Made by a program: the position numbers and the translations under genes | DNA from: Triatoma infestans | Lineage: Eukaryota; Arthropoda; Insecta; Hemiptera; Reduviidae | NCBI GenBank assembly: GCA_011037195.1 | Contig: JAAEAF010000089.1 | Coordinates: 186,001 to 250,000, forward strand | DNA length: 64,000 nucleotides | Direction: 5' to 3' | Shown: piece by piece, positions 1 to 13,288 of the stretch | Layout: every line of letters starts with the position of its first letter | Position numbering within the stretch: the first letter of the stretch is position 1 | The notes under the pieces: generated by a model | The model's database searches: none | What the model saw: only the letters and a program-made list of their open reading frames with translations | What the model was told of the DNA's origin: nothing

Positions 1-2340
1 TTTCTAAATGTGTAAATGTCTACCTCCTTAATATCCTTGAAATTCTATATTTATTATTATTATACTTTAGTAATTATTAATATTTCTTCCACTTCTTTTT
101 GAGAAAATTGATCTTTTATAGAAAAATGAAATCTAGTTTTTTAATAGTTTTTATGGAAATGGAACACATTAATCTACATTCAAAAAGAATTAACATAATC
201 CACCTAATCTTTTACGGCATTTAGCATATACTGAAATTAGAAAATTTAAGCAATAATGCTCTGCCATTATCATTTTAATAACAAATGTTCTGTAAAAAAT
301 ATCTACATATTCTACAAGGAAAAATCCAATGTAAGTAGCGATTCATAATGTTTTCACAATAAGATTTTAGTTGGAGAAAATGAGAGATATTTTGTTTTAA
401 AATTTACTATTTTGTTACTAACAAAATGTACTATTTTGTTTTAAAATGTTATATGAACGTATTTATATGATGAAAACTATTTGCTTAATGACTTTTATTA
501 AACCAGTTTCTGCAATTTTTTTAATAAATGGAACATTACAAAAGAAAATAAAATTATTTTTTCGAAAATATTTATTCCGAACAAGTTCGGTAACCAATCA
601 CAACCAACTATTTAGTGTCTTTTTTGACACTTCACTAGAATTGAGGACGCTTCAAGAAGTAGATATTGTTTCTACTAAAAAGATAGAGAAAGATAGAGGT
701 AAAGAGCGATAATAAATAGAATACAATTTAAAGAAACTTGAATCAAATTTAAATTAATCATACGATTAAAATACTTAAATTGCATTAAATGCTTTTAAAA
801 TCCATCAGTTTAATTCATGCAGTAAAAAAAAAGTAATCAAATTAAATTTACTGGAAATTGCAAAACATATATTTAAATAATAACCATTACTAAAAGTAAT
901 ATTTGTATCATTTTGTCACAATACAAAATGATGGTTCTGTCTATAAAATAATTATAGTTTTAATTTATAACATTGTTGTCGAGGTGCAGTCAAATGAAAA
1001 TATCTTTTTCTTTTCACTGACCTTTCGGCATTCTTCAGATTGAATTTATGATTATTGTATGAACGGTATCCAGATAGTAATGGTACACACATAAAAAGAA
1101 ATTAGTTCTGCAACTTGCCATCTATCTTATTATAAATCGTAAGATATATTGAATTATTACACGTGTTTGGTAAATTTTTAAAAAGAGTTTATCATTGAAT
1201 AAAAAACACTAACACGACCTTCTCTTACAGCAGTTAATACTGTTATATCCTGTTATAAAATTGACAAATGTTTCTTTAAACTTGAAATTTTTCTCAATTG
1301 CGCTAACATGAATATAAAGCGATGGGCATACAAGTGCCTATCCATGGCAAGCAGGACTTGAAGTGATTACTTTGCAGTCTAGAAGACAGCACCAATTGAA
1401 CAAACTCCAGTAGGATTTGAAATTTAATGTTCTGAGTAATTCACTTCCTCAGAACCAACAAAAAAGCAGTTTATCCGAAAAAATTGTAAAAATTTTAAAG
1501 AAAATCGTTATAACAGTTTTCGAAAACGAAAAACCAATTCTTGGAAGTCGCACACATAAGGTAACCGATTTTCTTTAAATTTGGAATTCTAGCGTTGTGC
1601 CTTAATATTATACAGACAGTGGAACCATACATTGTATTAGAGTGGATTTTAGAGGTATGCCTAAGGTTGTCCCCCCTCCGCAAAACCTCCCCAAATAATC
1701 ATTTTCCTGGAAAAATGTGTCAAATAAAGGTGAAAGGCACTTATTTGTTTAGATAGTATACGAAGCCAAGAGAAAATCATTAAGAGTCATTTTCGATAAA
1801 AGCGCAAAAACTAAACAAATATTACACAGTCCGCACTAATGAAATTTGGCCAAAAACCTACATTTCTGATGCGTGGTTGTAACTAATCGAGATCGTGCGA
1901 TTTTTCGTTCTTGAGATATTTTGTTCACATACAAAATGCAAGCAGTTTATCTACAAACAGACCATTCGCTAAGGGCAATTTTTCCTACTCTGGGGACGTC
2001 AAAACATATATTTCTGGTGAAAACTCAATTTCGAATATTTGGCATGTCGCAATGCTCCTCTAAAGTAAAACATGTGACTTGGTTACAGTCAAAATTTTAT
2101 TATTATATTATTATTAGGAATGTAATTATTTAAATAATTCTTAGTTATTGAGCAGACCTAATGAGAATATATATATCTACATATAATATTTTGATGATGC
2201 TTTACTTTTTGTTTACAATGCACTTGAAGATAAGCAATATAGCATGAACTGCGATATTATTTTAGTTCGAATGGGTGTGTCGTCTTATGTGTAACATTTT
2301 TACTAGTGCGGTTTTAAAATATTGTTTGTACATAATTTAA
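1..2340. other. AT-rich intergenic DNA
   Basis: I see no convincing gene here. Short open frames at 446-712 and 1921-2133 have low-complexity AT-driven composition, no recognisable domain, and no splice or start context that would support them. No RNA gene or transposon end was recognised. Confidence 0.5.
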
Positions 2341-3150
2341 ATGGCCTCATTGGAAGTAAACGGTATGAACAGTATTGATGAGGACAATGTTCCAGAATGG
2401 AAAAAAGTACTAATGGTTGATTTGAAAACATATGCCAGAACAATAACTTCTGCAAGTGGATCTATCAAACTTACTGTTACCTGTCCTAAAGAGATGAGAC
2501 CAAAATTAAAGAAACAAATTTCTTTATCAAAGGAAACAACAAAATTAAAGATAAGTAATGATAAAGTTAAACACGAGCAAAGTATTGATCTAACTAAGTT
2601 AAAACTAATGGAAGAACATTTAAAACCCAATGATGAATCATCTAAAGATGAAATAATACAAAAATGTTTGACTAAAGAAAATAATTTTATAAAACCAGGA
2701 ATGGTAAAAACATTGAAAAGTAAATACCAGTCAATGATGCAGGAAGAAAATAAGGATATTAAAAGGCGTACAAAAAGTTGTGAATGTGTTTTAGAAATAA
2801 ATAACGCTTATCATGAGAAATCACGCCGGCAAAGTCTTTACATCAGTAAAAATGAGAATATTCTATTAAATAAAAATGAATTGCCACCACCAAGAACTGT
2901 GAAGAAAACTAAAGAAATATTCGAACCTACGGTAAAACCGGTTGAACAAAATGTGTCCGATATAAAACAGAACAAACCATCAATTATGGCAAAACCTAAG
3001 ACAATGCCAAAGCGTAACAGACCGTCCTTAACATCAGACAATCTACAACAATCTTCTGAAGGTTTCTTTAGGAAAGTACCAATTGTCAAGCCGTTCTGTA
3101 ATAGTGTGACCAGTCCATCACCATTCAAGACAGGACGAAATTTATGTTAG
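2341..3150 (+). CDS. Unknown 269-aa lysine-rich protein (single exon)
   Basis: An uninterrupted 269-codon frame starts at ATG 2341 and ends at TAG 3148-3150. I do not recognise the family. The product is hydrophilic and basic, rich in Lys, Ser and Asn, with no signal peptide or membrane segment. The middle has a Cys-containing stretch (KSCECVLEINN) and the C-terminal third is Pro/Lys-rich and probably disordered. Evidence that it is real: the length in a very AT-rich context, and a related, clearly decayed copy of its N-terminal part at 4050-4220 in which the matching residues (MNSID..., DWKK, LTV.C...MRP.LKKQIS) stand out. Just past the stop another frame stays open for about a dozen codons, so the C-terminus may have shifted. 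AATAAA-like signals lie further downstream. A lineage-specific gene or part of a longer gene are both possible. Confidence 0.55.
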   Translation: MASLEVNGMNSIDEDNVPEWKKVLMVDLKTYARTITSASGSIKLTVTCPKEMRPKLKKQISLSKETTKLKISNDKVKHEQSIDLTKLKLMEEHLKPNDESSKDEIIQKCLTKENNFIKPGMVKTLKSKYQSMMQEENKDIKRRTKSCECVLEINNAYHEKSRRQSLYISKNENILLNKNELPPPRTVKKTKEIFEPTVKPVEQNVSDIKQNKPSIMAKPKTMPKRNRPSLTSDNLQQSSEGFFRKVPIVKPFCNSVTSPSPFKTGRNLC

Positions 3151-4049
3151 ATGATCTTTTAAAGAGGATGTAAATTTTTTCTGACCCAACAGGAAAAGAA
3201 ATATCACTGCATCTATTGAGGAAAATGAAGGTAATCTGTACTATAAAAATATAACGAATTGTAAGTTCATTCTTTTAAAGCGAGCATTAATTATATAAAT
3301 GTTAAGGCGAAAATGTCAGCAATGTTGTAACTCTGAAATTTCATAGCCTATTTCATGTAAACAAAGCAGTTAGTTGATCCATTTTTCCGAAATAGTTTTA
3401 TATAATAAACATGTTATATTTACTTTTTTAATAATTGATTAACAAATAAAAATAATAATTTATTTGCAGTTACTTTTCTCATTTGTGTCTGACAGTGATG
3501 TAGTATTTTACATAAAAAGTAATTTACTTACTAACCAATGAAACCATTGTTAGCATGAAACCTTAAGCGGATAATATTAGCCCCGTTTATGATGTACAGA
3601 ATTTCATCTCCTTTTATAGCTCATATTCAATTCCTGTTGCTTTATCATGTCTTTATACAATAAACATAATACTTCAACAGAAAATGGTTTCAGTTGTTTA
3701 GGTAGTAATTTATATTAGATAATTTTATTAAAAAGAAACATTTTGTTGGGGCACTTCAATTTCATCTTGCGACATTTTAGATCAATCGCCTTCATTCAAT
3801 AGTTAGCCGAAGTTGTTGAAAACATCTGCCGTCACTGAGGCAAAAATGTGCAAAGGGCCTAATGCTGACTCTATCTCCGCATTCCACTTCAGCTAAGGAA
3901 AAATATGCGATTGTTGTGTATACGTAATAAAAATATGTTTTTGCACATAACTATCTACACAAAACTATCTCGTACTGCAATTCACATTAGTTCTAACTGA
4001 CAAATTTCCCTCAAAATTGGAATGTTTGGATGTCCTTAATATATATACA
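3151..4049. other. Intergenic DNA between the unknown gene and its relic
   Basis: AT-rich, with several AATAAA-type hexamers (near 3402, 3446 and 3658) that could serve the 2341 gene. No coding frame is supported. Confidence 0.4.
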
Positions 4050-4220
4050 CCTAATTTAAATACTTTATTTGAAACGAGCATTATGAACAGTATAGATGGA
4101 AGCAACAACAATCCAGATTGGAAAAAGGCTACTGTGGTTTGAAAGGTATAATTCTTTCAAACTTACAGTTTCCTGCAATATCATGAGACCAACACTAAAG
4201 AAACAAATTTCATCATTCTA
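4050..4220 (+). pseudogene. Decayed partial duplicate of the 2341 gene
   Basis: The shared stretch begins upstream of the start codon (TAATTTAAAT in both copies) and continues through an ATG at 4083. The translation resembles residues 9-26 of the intact gene (MNSID, then DWKK in place of EWKK). It then hits TGA soon after the Trp-Lys-Lys motif. After a deletion of about 50 bases similarity resumes with the codons for LTV.C..MRP.LKKQIS, ending at TAA near 4220. The rest of the gene is absent. This is a local duplication followed by decay, and it supports the view that the 2341 frame is a genuine gene. Confidence 0.7.
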
Positions 4221-6968
4221 AATAATTATTACGTCTACACATGAGCACGGTATCACCACCATAATATTATAGCTGGAACCGTACTTGACAGGAAAATCCT
4301 ACTAAACTTCTAAAATCAACTTTCCCAAAAAAAAATTTCAAATAAAAGTGATAGTTACAACTTGAATAAAAATTATTTCGCTTGGGGGTTCTCTTCTTCA
4401 CACACAAAGTATATATACAAATACTCATGTAAACCGTTAACTAAAAACATTTTTTTTTTCGTTCCTTCGTACATATGGACCTCCAATATACATATATCTT
4501 CAGATAAAAGTGATTTTCAAATATCTGATGTGATCTTAATATTTACTTCTTCGTACAGGAGTAATAAAAGGATTGGAAGCACAATTAGCCTGCTTGTTTT
4601 GGCACAAAATATCAGGAAGCTGCACAGAAAAAACTCATCAAAAATTAAAACCACTTTGTTTTATTCATTTTTGTTTTTTGTTTTAATTTTATACATTTTT
4701 TTTCATTTTTTTTGGGGGCCCTTATTTAAAAAATACATTAAAGTTAAGTATCCCTAATGTGTATATTTCTTAATTATATAAATAAGTGTAAAATCAATTT
4801 AACCATTAGCAAATCCTTAAACATATTTATCAATCTAAAATTTTTAATGGACATTTCATAATTAAGTTTACTTCTTTTTATTTATATATTTACTTAAGAA
4901 ATAAAGTGTAAAATCATTGAAAAAAAGGTTCATTATTAAAAATCTGCAAATTGATTGAAAAAAAAAAGAAGAATAAATGTCTTATTAATAATACTGTACC
5001 TCCCAAAGTTATTTACGGCACAAGATTTGGTTGTTTAGTTAAAGAAAAAGAAATAAAGTTCAAACTTAAAGTCTAATTTTTGAACATTAATCAACAATAA
5101 ATTAAATAATTATTTTAAATATATTTAAATAATAATATAAAAGAAGGAAAATAGCTTTGGATAATTTGAGAATTGTTGGGAGGTCATGTTTGAACATAGT
5201 TCTGGGAATGTTTTTCTGTTACGCCTTAATATATTATTTATATTCGCAAACAATACCCAGTAATAAAATTCCCTTCAGCATCCGATAAGCTTTTTGTGTT
5301 GTCTATTTTTAGGCCTAACATTCCAATGAAGCAGTTTGAGTTTTATACATACATTTTTTTATTTATTATCGGTGAATCACTTTAAATGTCAACAACATTT
5401 TCAACCTTTTTTGTTTTAAGTTTATTTTTATCTACCCGTACGTTTAGAAATGCGTGGGAAGTATTACAGAGGTTACTCGCACGGAGAGGAGTTGGTTGTT
5501 TTATTCAGTCTTTTGCAAAAAAGGTTCTGTAGTATCATATTAAAGGAAGGTTTATTGTGCTGTCAGCTTTATCATATGGCTATATATAAAAGTATAACGT
5601 CAGGTATTTTAATGTTTTAACACTATGAAACAATCAACTAGCATTGATAAACTAATCATATTTTAGTCTCCCTCGAGAAACTCCTTCAGGAAAAAAATTT
5701 CCTCGGCTTATTATTATGTGCAAAATCTTATTTACTATAGATGTAAGTTGTTTGGAGTATCTACAGACTGAAAAATGTGGAATAAATTCTCATTATCCAT
5801 TTTGCAAGCCAAAGAAAATAATTATAAATAAAAATATCAAAAGGTGCACTACAGCAGATAATTTTAATATAATGCCCAAAAGCTTCTAAAAGGACAACAG
5901 AGAAGGGAGAAAAAAGAGAAAAGATAAACAAATAGAAAAAAAAATAAACTATAACTACAAATTTATATTTCCTCTTCCAAATTTGTTGTCTTTTTATTTT
6001 CTAATATGTGTAGTATACTTCGTTTCTTATAAGTAATATCAGAAAACTTAACTAAATTTATAAAATTAATCTCAAAACAATTTTTTTTACTTGAATTGGG
6101 TGCAGAGTGCACGGAATAGTTATATTTTATTTTCCACACCGGTAATAAACTCACACATATGGGTTTTTACACGACCATTTTCTTCAGAATCACTTTTTGT
6201 TATTTTAAATGTATCGCAAAGTTTTTTACAATCATTTAGAGTGCAGCTAAATGCAGTAAACATAAGATGCGATAAATCTCTTGGTTCACAATTCATGAGC
6301 CAAATTTTTTGTCCCCTCTAAATTCAATTAGTAGAAATTCTAAAATGATACATAACAAGAATCTTCATTCAATTGGATGTAAAAAGTTAATCATACAAAA
6401 TACAACTGCCTCTTTAAGACTTATTTCTATTCTGGGCAGTGATAACGGAAGCGATTTCTTCGATAAAAAAATATATAAATTGTTCATGAGTCTGTTTTTT
6501 TTGCGTTTGTATTTAGGAATAATGAGAGATACCAATCAGGTTCAGAAAAATATACAAAAATCTATTTATAATTGTTTAAATAAAAATGATAGCCAACTGT
6601 TGCTTCCAAAAGCAAAAATGGATATATTAATGAATAATGGATATATTAATGTAAAGGAAAACTCATCTCTTTTGATTAAACATTATGACTGTTGGAATCT
6701 ACGCATCTCAACAATCTACTTGTTCACTTATTGTTACTGTGTATAAACGTTTTACATCAAGTTAATGTCTACAAGGTTTTAATTCCTTTTTTATTTTTAA
6801 TTAGAAATTATCATTTGAGCTTTTATTTGTTACTTGCAATTAATTTAACAATATCCGACCTTTCAAATGGATTCTCTCAATTTCCCTAAACAATCGCATT
6901 ATTTGTAACACTACATATAACATGAAACCTTGCTCCTCCCCCGTTATAATTCTTTTAAAACACTTAAA
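4221..6968. other. AT-rich intergenic DNA
   Basis: Low-complexity AT-rich sequence. Open frames at 4362-4757 and 6309-6746 look like chance frames: biased amino-acid composition, no domain, no supporting context. It lies downstream of the 3' end of RCC2. Confidence 0.4.
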
Positions 6969-9900
6969 CTAAGGTGTATAAACAGGAATCTGTTCAACAC
7001 GTTCCTTTTCCTCAGGAGTGCTGTCTCTAGCGATGAACAAAGTATGTGCTTGACCCATTGCCACCTGTTCTATGTATACTCCATCTAACGCTTTCACTTC
7101 CATTGGTACTGAAGTAGATTTTCGCATTTCACCATGACCCTAAAAATAAAGTTTGTAATAAAGAACTGATTAATAAATAAAAATCATTAATTACAATATA
7201 AATTCAACATCAAAAAAAAGAAAAACATTTAAAATCAGTAAAACTCAGTACTAATTGCGACAGTTTTTCAAAGTTAGAATTTTAACCTTTTAAATATTAC
7301 ACGGTACAGATCTATACAGTTTACTGAAATTGCACTTCAGAAGAAGCTTACCAATCCCCCCCCCCCATTCAATTATAGACTTTTTCCAAATAAAACTGAT
7401 AAATAAAATATAGTAAAAATACAAAAAAAGAAAATTATAAGAGCCTTTTTGGAGAGAAAAGCGAAATTACACAAAACAGGATTTGAAGGTCCATTAACTA
7501 GCGGACCTTTATCTTCTTGTTTTTCATATAAAGAGATCTTCAAAAATGTTTTACAATAGAAATATTTCCTCTGACAACTACAAGGTAATGGAAAAAAAAA
7601 ATGGAAAAACTGATCAGCTTCTGCTTCAGTTTAACTTCTGGTTAAGTAAATTATTGTAAGAAGCATGATTTAAATATCAGGTTCTCATTATAAGTTTATA
7701 CAACAGTTGAAACCAGTAGTTACTGCATAGATTATTACCATTAAAGATTTTTTCCAATCTATGAGGAGCCAACCACAACTAGATTATTTCCCTGAGAGAG
7801 CTAGGATCAGAAAATGTTATAAAAAGCCAGTGGAGCCGTTTTAGATAATCGCGAAAATACCATAACCGAAACAAAAATACACATCCACACCACCATCAGT
7901 TACCAAATAGTATTATTTAAATATTACAGTCTAAATAGTATTATATAAATATTACAGTCTAAATAGTATTATATAAATATTACAGAAGTCTAATATATAA
8001 TTAAAATTATAATGAAAAAAGACCAACTACTTTTAAGAGAATCATTTTTTTGATCTTACAGTCCAAGCGGCAATTTTTAAATCCTACATGTATTTTCTAG
8101 ATTCAACACAATACAAAATTATTTACCAATTCTCCAAAGCAAGGAGAAGCTCCAAACGCTATAGTACTGTTATCTGCAGCTATCACAACGCTGGTAGTAC
8201 CTGCTCCCAAAGACCGTACAGACCAACCTGATAAGTCCTGTATAGGTTTCGGATACATATTAACATCACCCGTATTTTTTGTCTTTCCAAATAAGTATGC
8301 CATCTCTGTAGAAAAAAGTCATGTAGTATTTGTTTCATATAATACTCATGAAATAAAAGAAATTTGTGAAAATCAGTTTTTTAGAAAACGCAGGAAGGGT
8401 AAAACTGCTAAAACTCACTATATTCTGAGACGGCTATAGAAAATTGTGAGCCACAATAGACCGCCTTTATCCCTTTGCCTTGCGTTTCAAAAAATTTAAC
8501 TAGTCTGGGTATCATTTCATCTTTAGGTTCCGCATGACCTAAACGTCCATAACCTCCAAAACCCCAGGTAAACACCCGACGTCGTGAATCGAGAACAACC
8601 TATAATAATCAAATCATAAAAAGAGATTATTAAATAATTAATTCTACTTCATACGATCTAAGAATGAAAGTATACTCAGATTCTTCCTCGAACTAACTAA
8701 TTAACATTTCTTTTATAAGTAAATCTGCAACTTGATACTTACAGTATGATTTGTACCGCATGCGATATCAACGATATCAGCAACTTCCACAGGAGTTACA
8801 TGATCTTTAGTTTTCTCTATCCAGGTAGTTACTTGTTTTGGAGCCTTTTCCGGAGCACGAGTTAGCTTAGTGGCAGTGACAAAATATTCTCCTGAACTAT
8901 TATGACCTAAAAAATACAGGAAAATAAATTTATCAGCTACATACGTGATAACTTGTAAAATGAAATTACAACTAACATGTTGTGTGGTTTTATATTCAAA
9001 ATTGTTTTCATTTAATCAAATAGGTTGTGTTTTTAGTAAACATGGGCCACCCACTTCATGAGGTTTTCCTAGTATTTTTCTTGTGGAAAGTCACTTTCTA
9101 AATCCTTCATCACACCAACCCGCAATGATTTAAATCATCGTTCTCTATACGAATAATGAAACCTACAAAGCAAAATTGACCGGCTTCTTAGAAGGGCAAA
9201 TATCATCCTCAATGATTGCAAACAGAAGAGAAATTAAACATGAACTAATTACATATCAATTTACGTCAAGAACAATATTTTAAAACATCTTTCACATTGA
9301 ACCAGAACATATTCCAGAATTAGAAAATCGTAATAATTAATAACCAATTTTACTTAATTTATCGTTCAAAATGATTACAAATATAAAACTGTTAACATAT
9401 GAATTTCTTGATTCATGTCAAGAATTATATTGTATCTATTTCAGATGGTAACTGAGATGTTTACATTAAGACCATTACATAAAAAATTAAATAGTAAACC
9501 TCACCCAGCTGTCCGTATTCTGGGTCTCCAAAAGAGTGTAGATTTCCTTTGAGATCTAATATCATGCTAAAATCTCCTCCACACACTACTTTTACGATTG
9601 GAGGACCGCGATATCTGATCTGAAACAAAAATGATTTTGTAAATTAATGCAATAATAAACAACATAACTGCATATTGTAAATGCGTTAAGTACATACAAT
9701 AGTTTTTTAGTAAACAGTGTGTCGATAAAATTTATGATGCGAGTATAAGTAAGACTGAAGAGATAATAGAATTTTAGTAATTAACTAGAGTTACAGATGT
9801 CAATCGGGACTTCATTACTAAAAGTTAATACTGATTGCTAGGAAAAATAACTTGATCTAGCTACCTGTTGTCATCGTATAGAAGAGTCAGAGTTCATCAT

Positions 9901-12581
9901 GAAATTAAGTACATAAATGAATTGGTAAAATTTTTAGAAATTTTAGTTTAAATATTTTAAATATCAATCTTGATCTATAAATATTGCTATGAGGAAGTGA
10001 TCACTCCAAAACATAATAAGTGTGATTGCCTAGGTGATTAATGTATTAATTATCCATTAAAATAAGAAGATACTCTTTAAAGCTAATATTTCAAAGTGCT
10101 TCCAATTTTTTATTTAAATCCTTGGTGGCTACATAACTAATTCAAATTCAAATTTCTTAAAAGGAATGTGAATTCCACATTATTTCTTCATTATACCATA
10201 AATTACGCCGAAGTAGATCAAGCCTTTGGATTCAGCAATTTTATGAGCAAGTATTTCAAGTAATTACGTTACAATCAATTCTTAATCGTGAATATTACCT
10301 TACTATACAAGCGAAGATGCTGGTCAGAAATATTTTCTCAGAAAATTTCAATAGTGCATTGTTATAATTTACAGATGTTTGGTAGTTTAAATGCTTTATC
10401 TCAATGCTGTCAACAACAAACCGAAGTGTAAAAAAAAAAAAAAAATTCATACTTACTCTGGTAGGAGACATAATATTAGGATTGCTATTCCCTACGCCGC
10501 ACTGACCCATTTTGTTATCACCCATTGCATACACTGTGCCACGGTCTGATAATAAACAAAAATAAAAATAACCAATTATTTCAAATAATGCAAATTAAGG
10601 TCAATACTGTTGTCTTATAAAACACTAACCTGTCAATAGTAAAGTGTGATTGCGACCGCATGAAGCGTTCACCACGTTCATATCTTTCATGCTCTCAAGA
10701 AAGTAAGGCTGAGATCTCATCTCAGTATCTCCAGTTCCAAGCTGTCCTTTTTCATTGCGACCTAAAAATATGGGGGGAAAATTAAGAATATCATAAACAA
10801 AAACTATGTTGACTTCTTTAGTTAAACATCGATCATATGAAGTACTTCTAAATTTTCTAAAGATTATGAACATTTAAAGTTCCGATGTACAAAATGATAA
10901 CATAACTCACCCAAGGTGTAAACCTTATAATCTTCGGTGATGATTACAGAATGGGCAGCACTGCACCCGGACGCCACAGCCCTTATACGAACATGGTCTA
11001 AAGGTCCGAACCTATGTGGCGTGTATATATTTTTGACTGCAGTATTCTTGCAGCCCTTTGGTGCTTGCTTCCTGTTGTAAAGGTCCCAGTTTGTGGCACC
11101 ACACAGCAAAAGGCGTCCAATATGATCGGGACCTTGTACTCTCTAAATTAAAAGCTTTATTTGAAGGTCTTAACTTGTAATTAAAAATGAACATGAATAC
11201 AAACGAAAAAAGAATTGCAAATGGTGTTTGAATGATTGCAGCTCTTTACTTAGTACAGGCTTTTTGTTTATAAATTTTTTTTTTCTTTTAAAGGATTTAA
11301 AAAGTTCCATTCGTTCTTTTAAAATGGAAAACTTCCTTACATAATTAAAGATTCTAAACATAAATGGAAAGATTCCAAACTCGGTAGCTTTATGGGTATA
11401 TGAAGTGAACAGTCATATTATCTAAAAACCATTATCTAAATATGGAACTGGACCTTAAAAAGTTGTAATAAAAAATTCTACATCTTAAGAATTAATATAT
11501 TTATGTTATCATTAATATCATGTTTACATTGGTTTATGATGGCGCTAATGTCGAATTAGATAATAAAAAAAACCATCTAACGTAATTTCCCAAATGGATA
11601 AGAAACAAAGAAACAAAAATGGATACTGAGCGGGCCATGGATGGGCAGCTGCCATAAACGTGAACAATAGAATTGGAAGAGGGTTGTGAAAACATCCGCT
11701 GAGTGTGCATGGCTTATTAACTTCAGAAAAGAGAGCATTGCTGGGCATGTTTAATTACTTTTATACTGACGTGAAATGATTTTTTTAAATAAAATCCACA
11801 GCTCAACTAACAATGATAAGACTACTTTTCCTGGATTGGTCAATAAAAAAATAGGAAAGGCTTAAATATATGTGATTGTTTAATGCCAAATAATACAAGT
11901 AAATAAAATAAATTCAAACAATTTTCTCAATAGTTATCTCTGGAATATGTGATAATTTAAATATGAGGTCAGGGCTATAAAGTATGTCTTAAAGAATTTA
12001 GGAAAATATGAACTAAGCTATATAAAATCTGTGTCAGGGGCAACTATGTTCAAAGAAGAAATTAGATAGTACCAATTTAATGAAAACAAAGGACATATTG
12101 CAATAATTACACGCAGCTTCTAAGAAATGTAGTTAACAAAATCAACTTCCAATTTTGTTTACAGTCTGACACTGTACCTGTTTCCAGGTTGTGAGATTGC
12201 AACAACAGTAGAATATATTTGTTATATGACTTTTCTCAATTTATAAAAAATATTAGCTGTTGTATTTACTATACTTATAACGGTAAATGCTATTACGAAA
12301 CAAACGTGCTGATGACGCTAACCTTTTATAGGGCAAGAAGGGGCAATAACCCCTGACGAGCTAACCTAGATTACACTTACCAAACCATCATCTGGACCAA
12401 GTTCGCTCTCCAACTCCTGTTCATCGGCGAGACTACCAACATCCGAAACATCCCCATCCACATCGCTTTTAAACTCATCTTCAAAATCGCTCAAATCATC
12501 GTCCTTGCTACGGCCGTTTTTTTTGTTCTTCTTTGCCTTCTTGGCCGACACATCGCCGGCTTTCCTCTTGCTACTAGACAT
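6969..12581 (-). CDS. RCC2: RCC2 (TD-60), RCC1-repeat protein, 9 exons
   Basis: RCC2 is a beta-propeller protein of the chromosomal passenger/centromere pathway with roles in Rac1 and RalA signalling. Reading the minus strand, exons are 12581-12381, 11142-10911, 10761-10630, 10545-10457, 9619-9505, 8906-8743, 8599-8419, 8305-8127 and 7139-6969. All introns are GT-AG and phases join without a stop, giving 487 aa (human RCC2 is about 520). The start ATG at 12581-12579 opens a Ser/Lys-rich nuclear-type tail followed by an acidic stretch. Exon 2 gives the signature CGATNWDLYNRK. Later exons give GRNEKGQLGTGDT, CGRNHTLLLT, MGDNKMGQCGVGN, WGFGGYGRLGHAEPKDEM and MYPKPIQDLSGW, all in RCC2 order, which separates it from RCC1. 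The last exon ends with IPVYTP and TAG. A 28-bp triple repeat lies in the last intron. It is divergent from the CDCA3-like gene. Confidence 0.95.
7905..7985. repeat. Three tandem copies of a 28-bp unit
   Basis: Within the last intron of RCC2, a unit containing AAATAGTATTATATAAATA is repeated almost perfectly three times in a row. It is a small AT-rich minisatellite with no visible coding or splicing role. Confidence 0.85.
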
Positions 12582-13288
12582 GATCTTTTCTAATATTGTC
12601 CTTTTTTTGTCAATATAAAAATGAAACTCTTCCAAGACGTTCACACTCCACGATGGCTCCCGGGCTTACACGAAACCAAACTGGGAGGGGGTTCTTCTAT
12701 AATTTTATCGATTTACAAAACAAACCCCCTACTTACTGTCTGTTATGATGCTTTCTTTTTTAATGGGCTTCAATGCTTTCGCAAAAGAGACGGAGTGGGG
12801 GTATGGAACTTTAAAGGAGGGATGAGCATGAAATAAAGGGGAATTAAAGAAAATATACGTTTATAAATTGTTGCACATTAGGAACTTAATAAACAAAACC
12901 AAAATCAGCATAAATCACTAATTAATTGTTTCTAAAAAAGAAAAAAAATTGAAAGGTAGGTTAAAAAAAAAAATTAACTGGAATTACTTTAACCATTTAT
13001 TTTATGACATAGTTTTATTATTGTCATTTAAGATGACATTTATAATAAAATTATTAATTTTTTTGTTGTTACATAATGACAATTACATATGGTCTGAGAA
13101 CCGCCATATTTTTTTTAAATGAGTTGCAGCAGCCGTTATTGCCAGTTGGTGCCTGCTGGGATATTACCGATCTACTGGCAGTGTTGTAGTTGTACTTTTT
13201 TACGCTCGTTTGGTTTAGCAGTTCAAAACGAGTTGACCAGAACTTTTTCTTTCAGGGAAGTTTTTCGTTTTTCATTTTTTAATTTACA
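12582..13288. promoter_or_regulatory. Shared head-to-head promoter region of RCC2 and the CDCA3-like gene
   Basis: Only 707 bases separate the start codons of two divergently transcribed mitotic genes, so both promoters and 5' UTRs must lie here. The base composition rises above the surrounding AT-rich level near both starts. A TTCAAA hexamer at 13222-13227 (TTTGAA on the other strand) matches the CHR element of G2/M genes and sits about 65 bases before the CDCA3-like ATG; such a short motif may occur by chance. There is no obvious TATA box next to either start. Co-regulation in the cell cycle is an inference. Confidence 0.6.

Noticed and set aside
4362..4757. 131-codon frame
   Set aside because: AT-driven composition (Phe, Tyr, Lys, Ser), homopolymer runs, no domain or splice context.
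6309..6746. 145-codon frame downstream of RCC2
   Set aside because: Low-complexity composition, no recognisable motif and no support from context.
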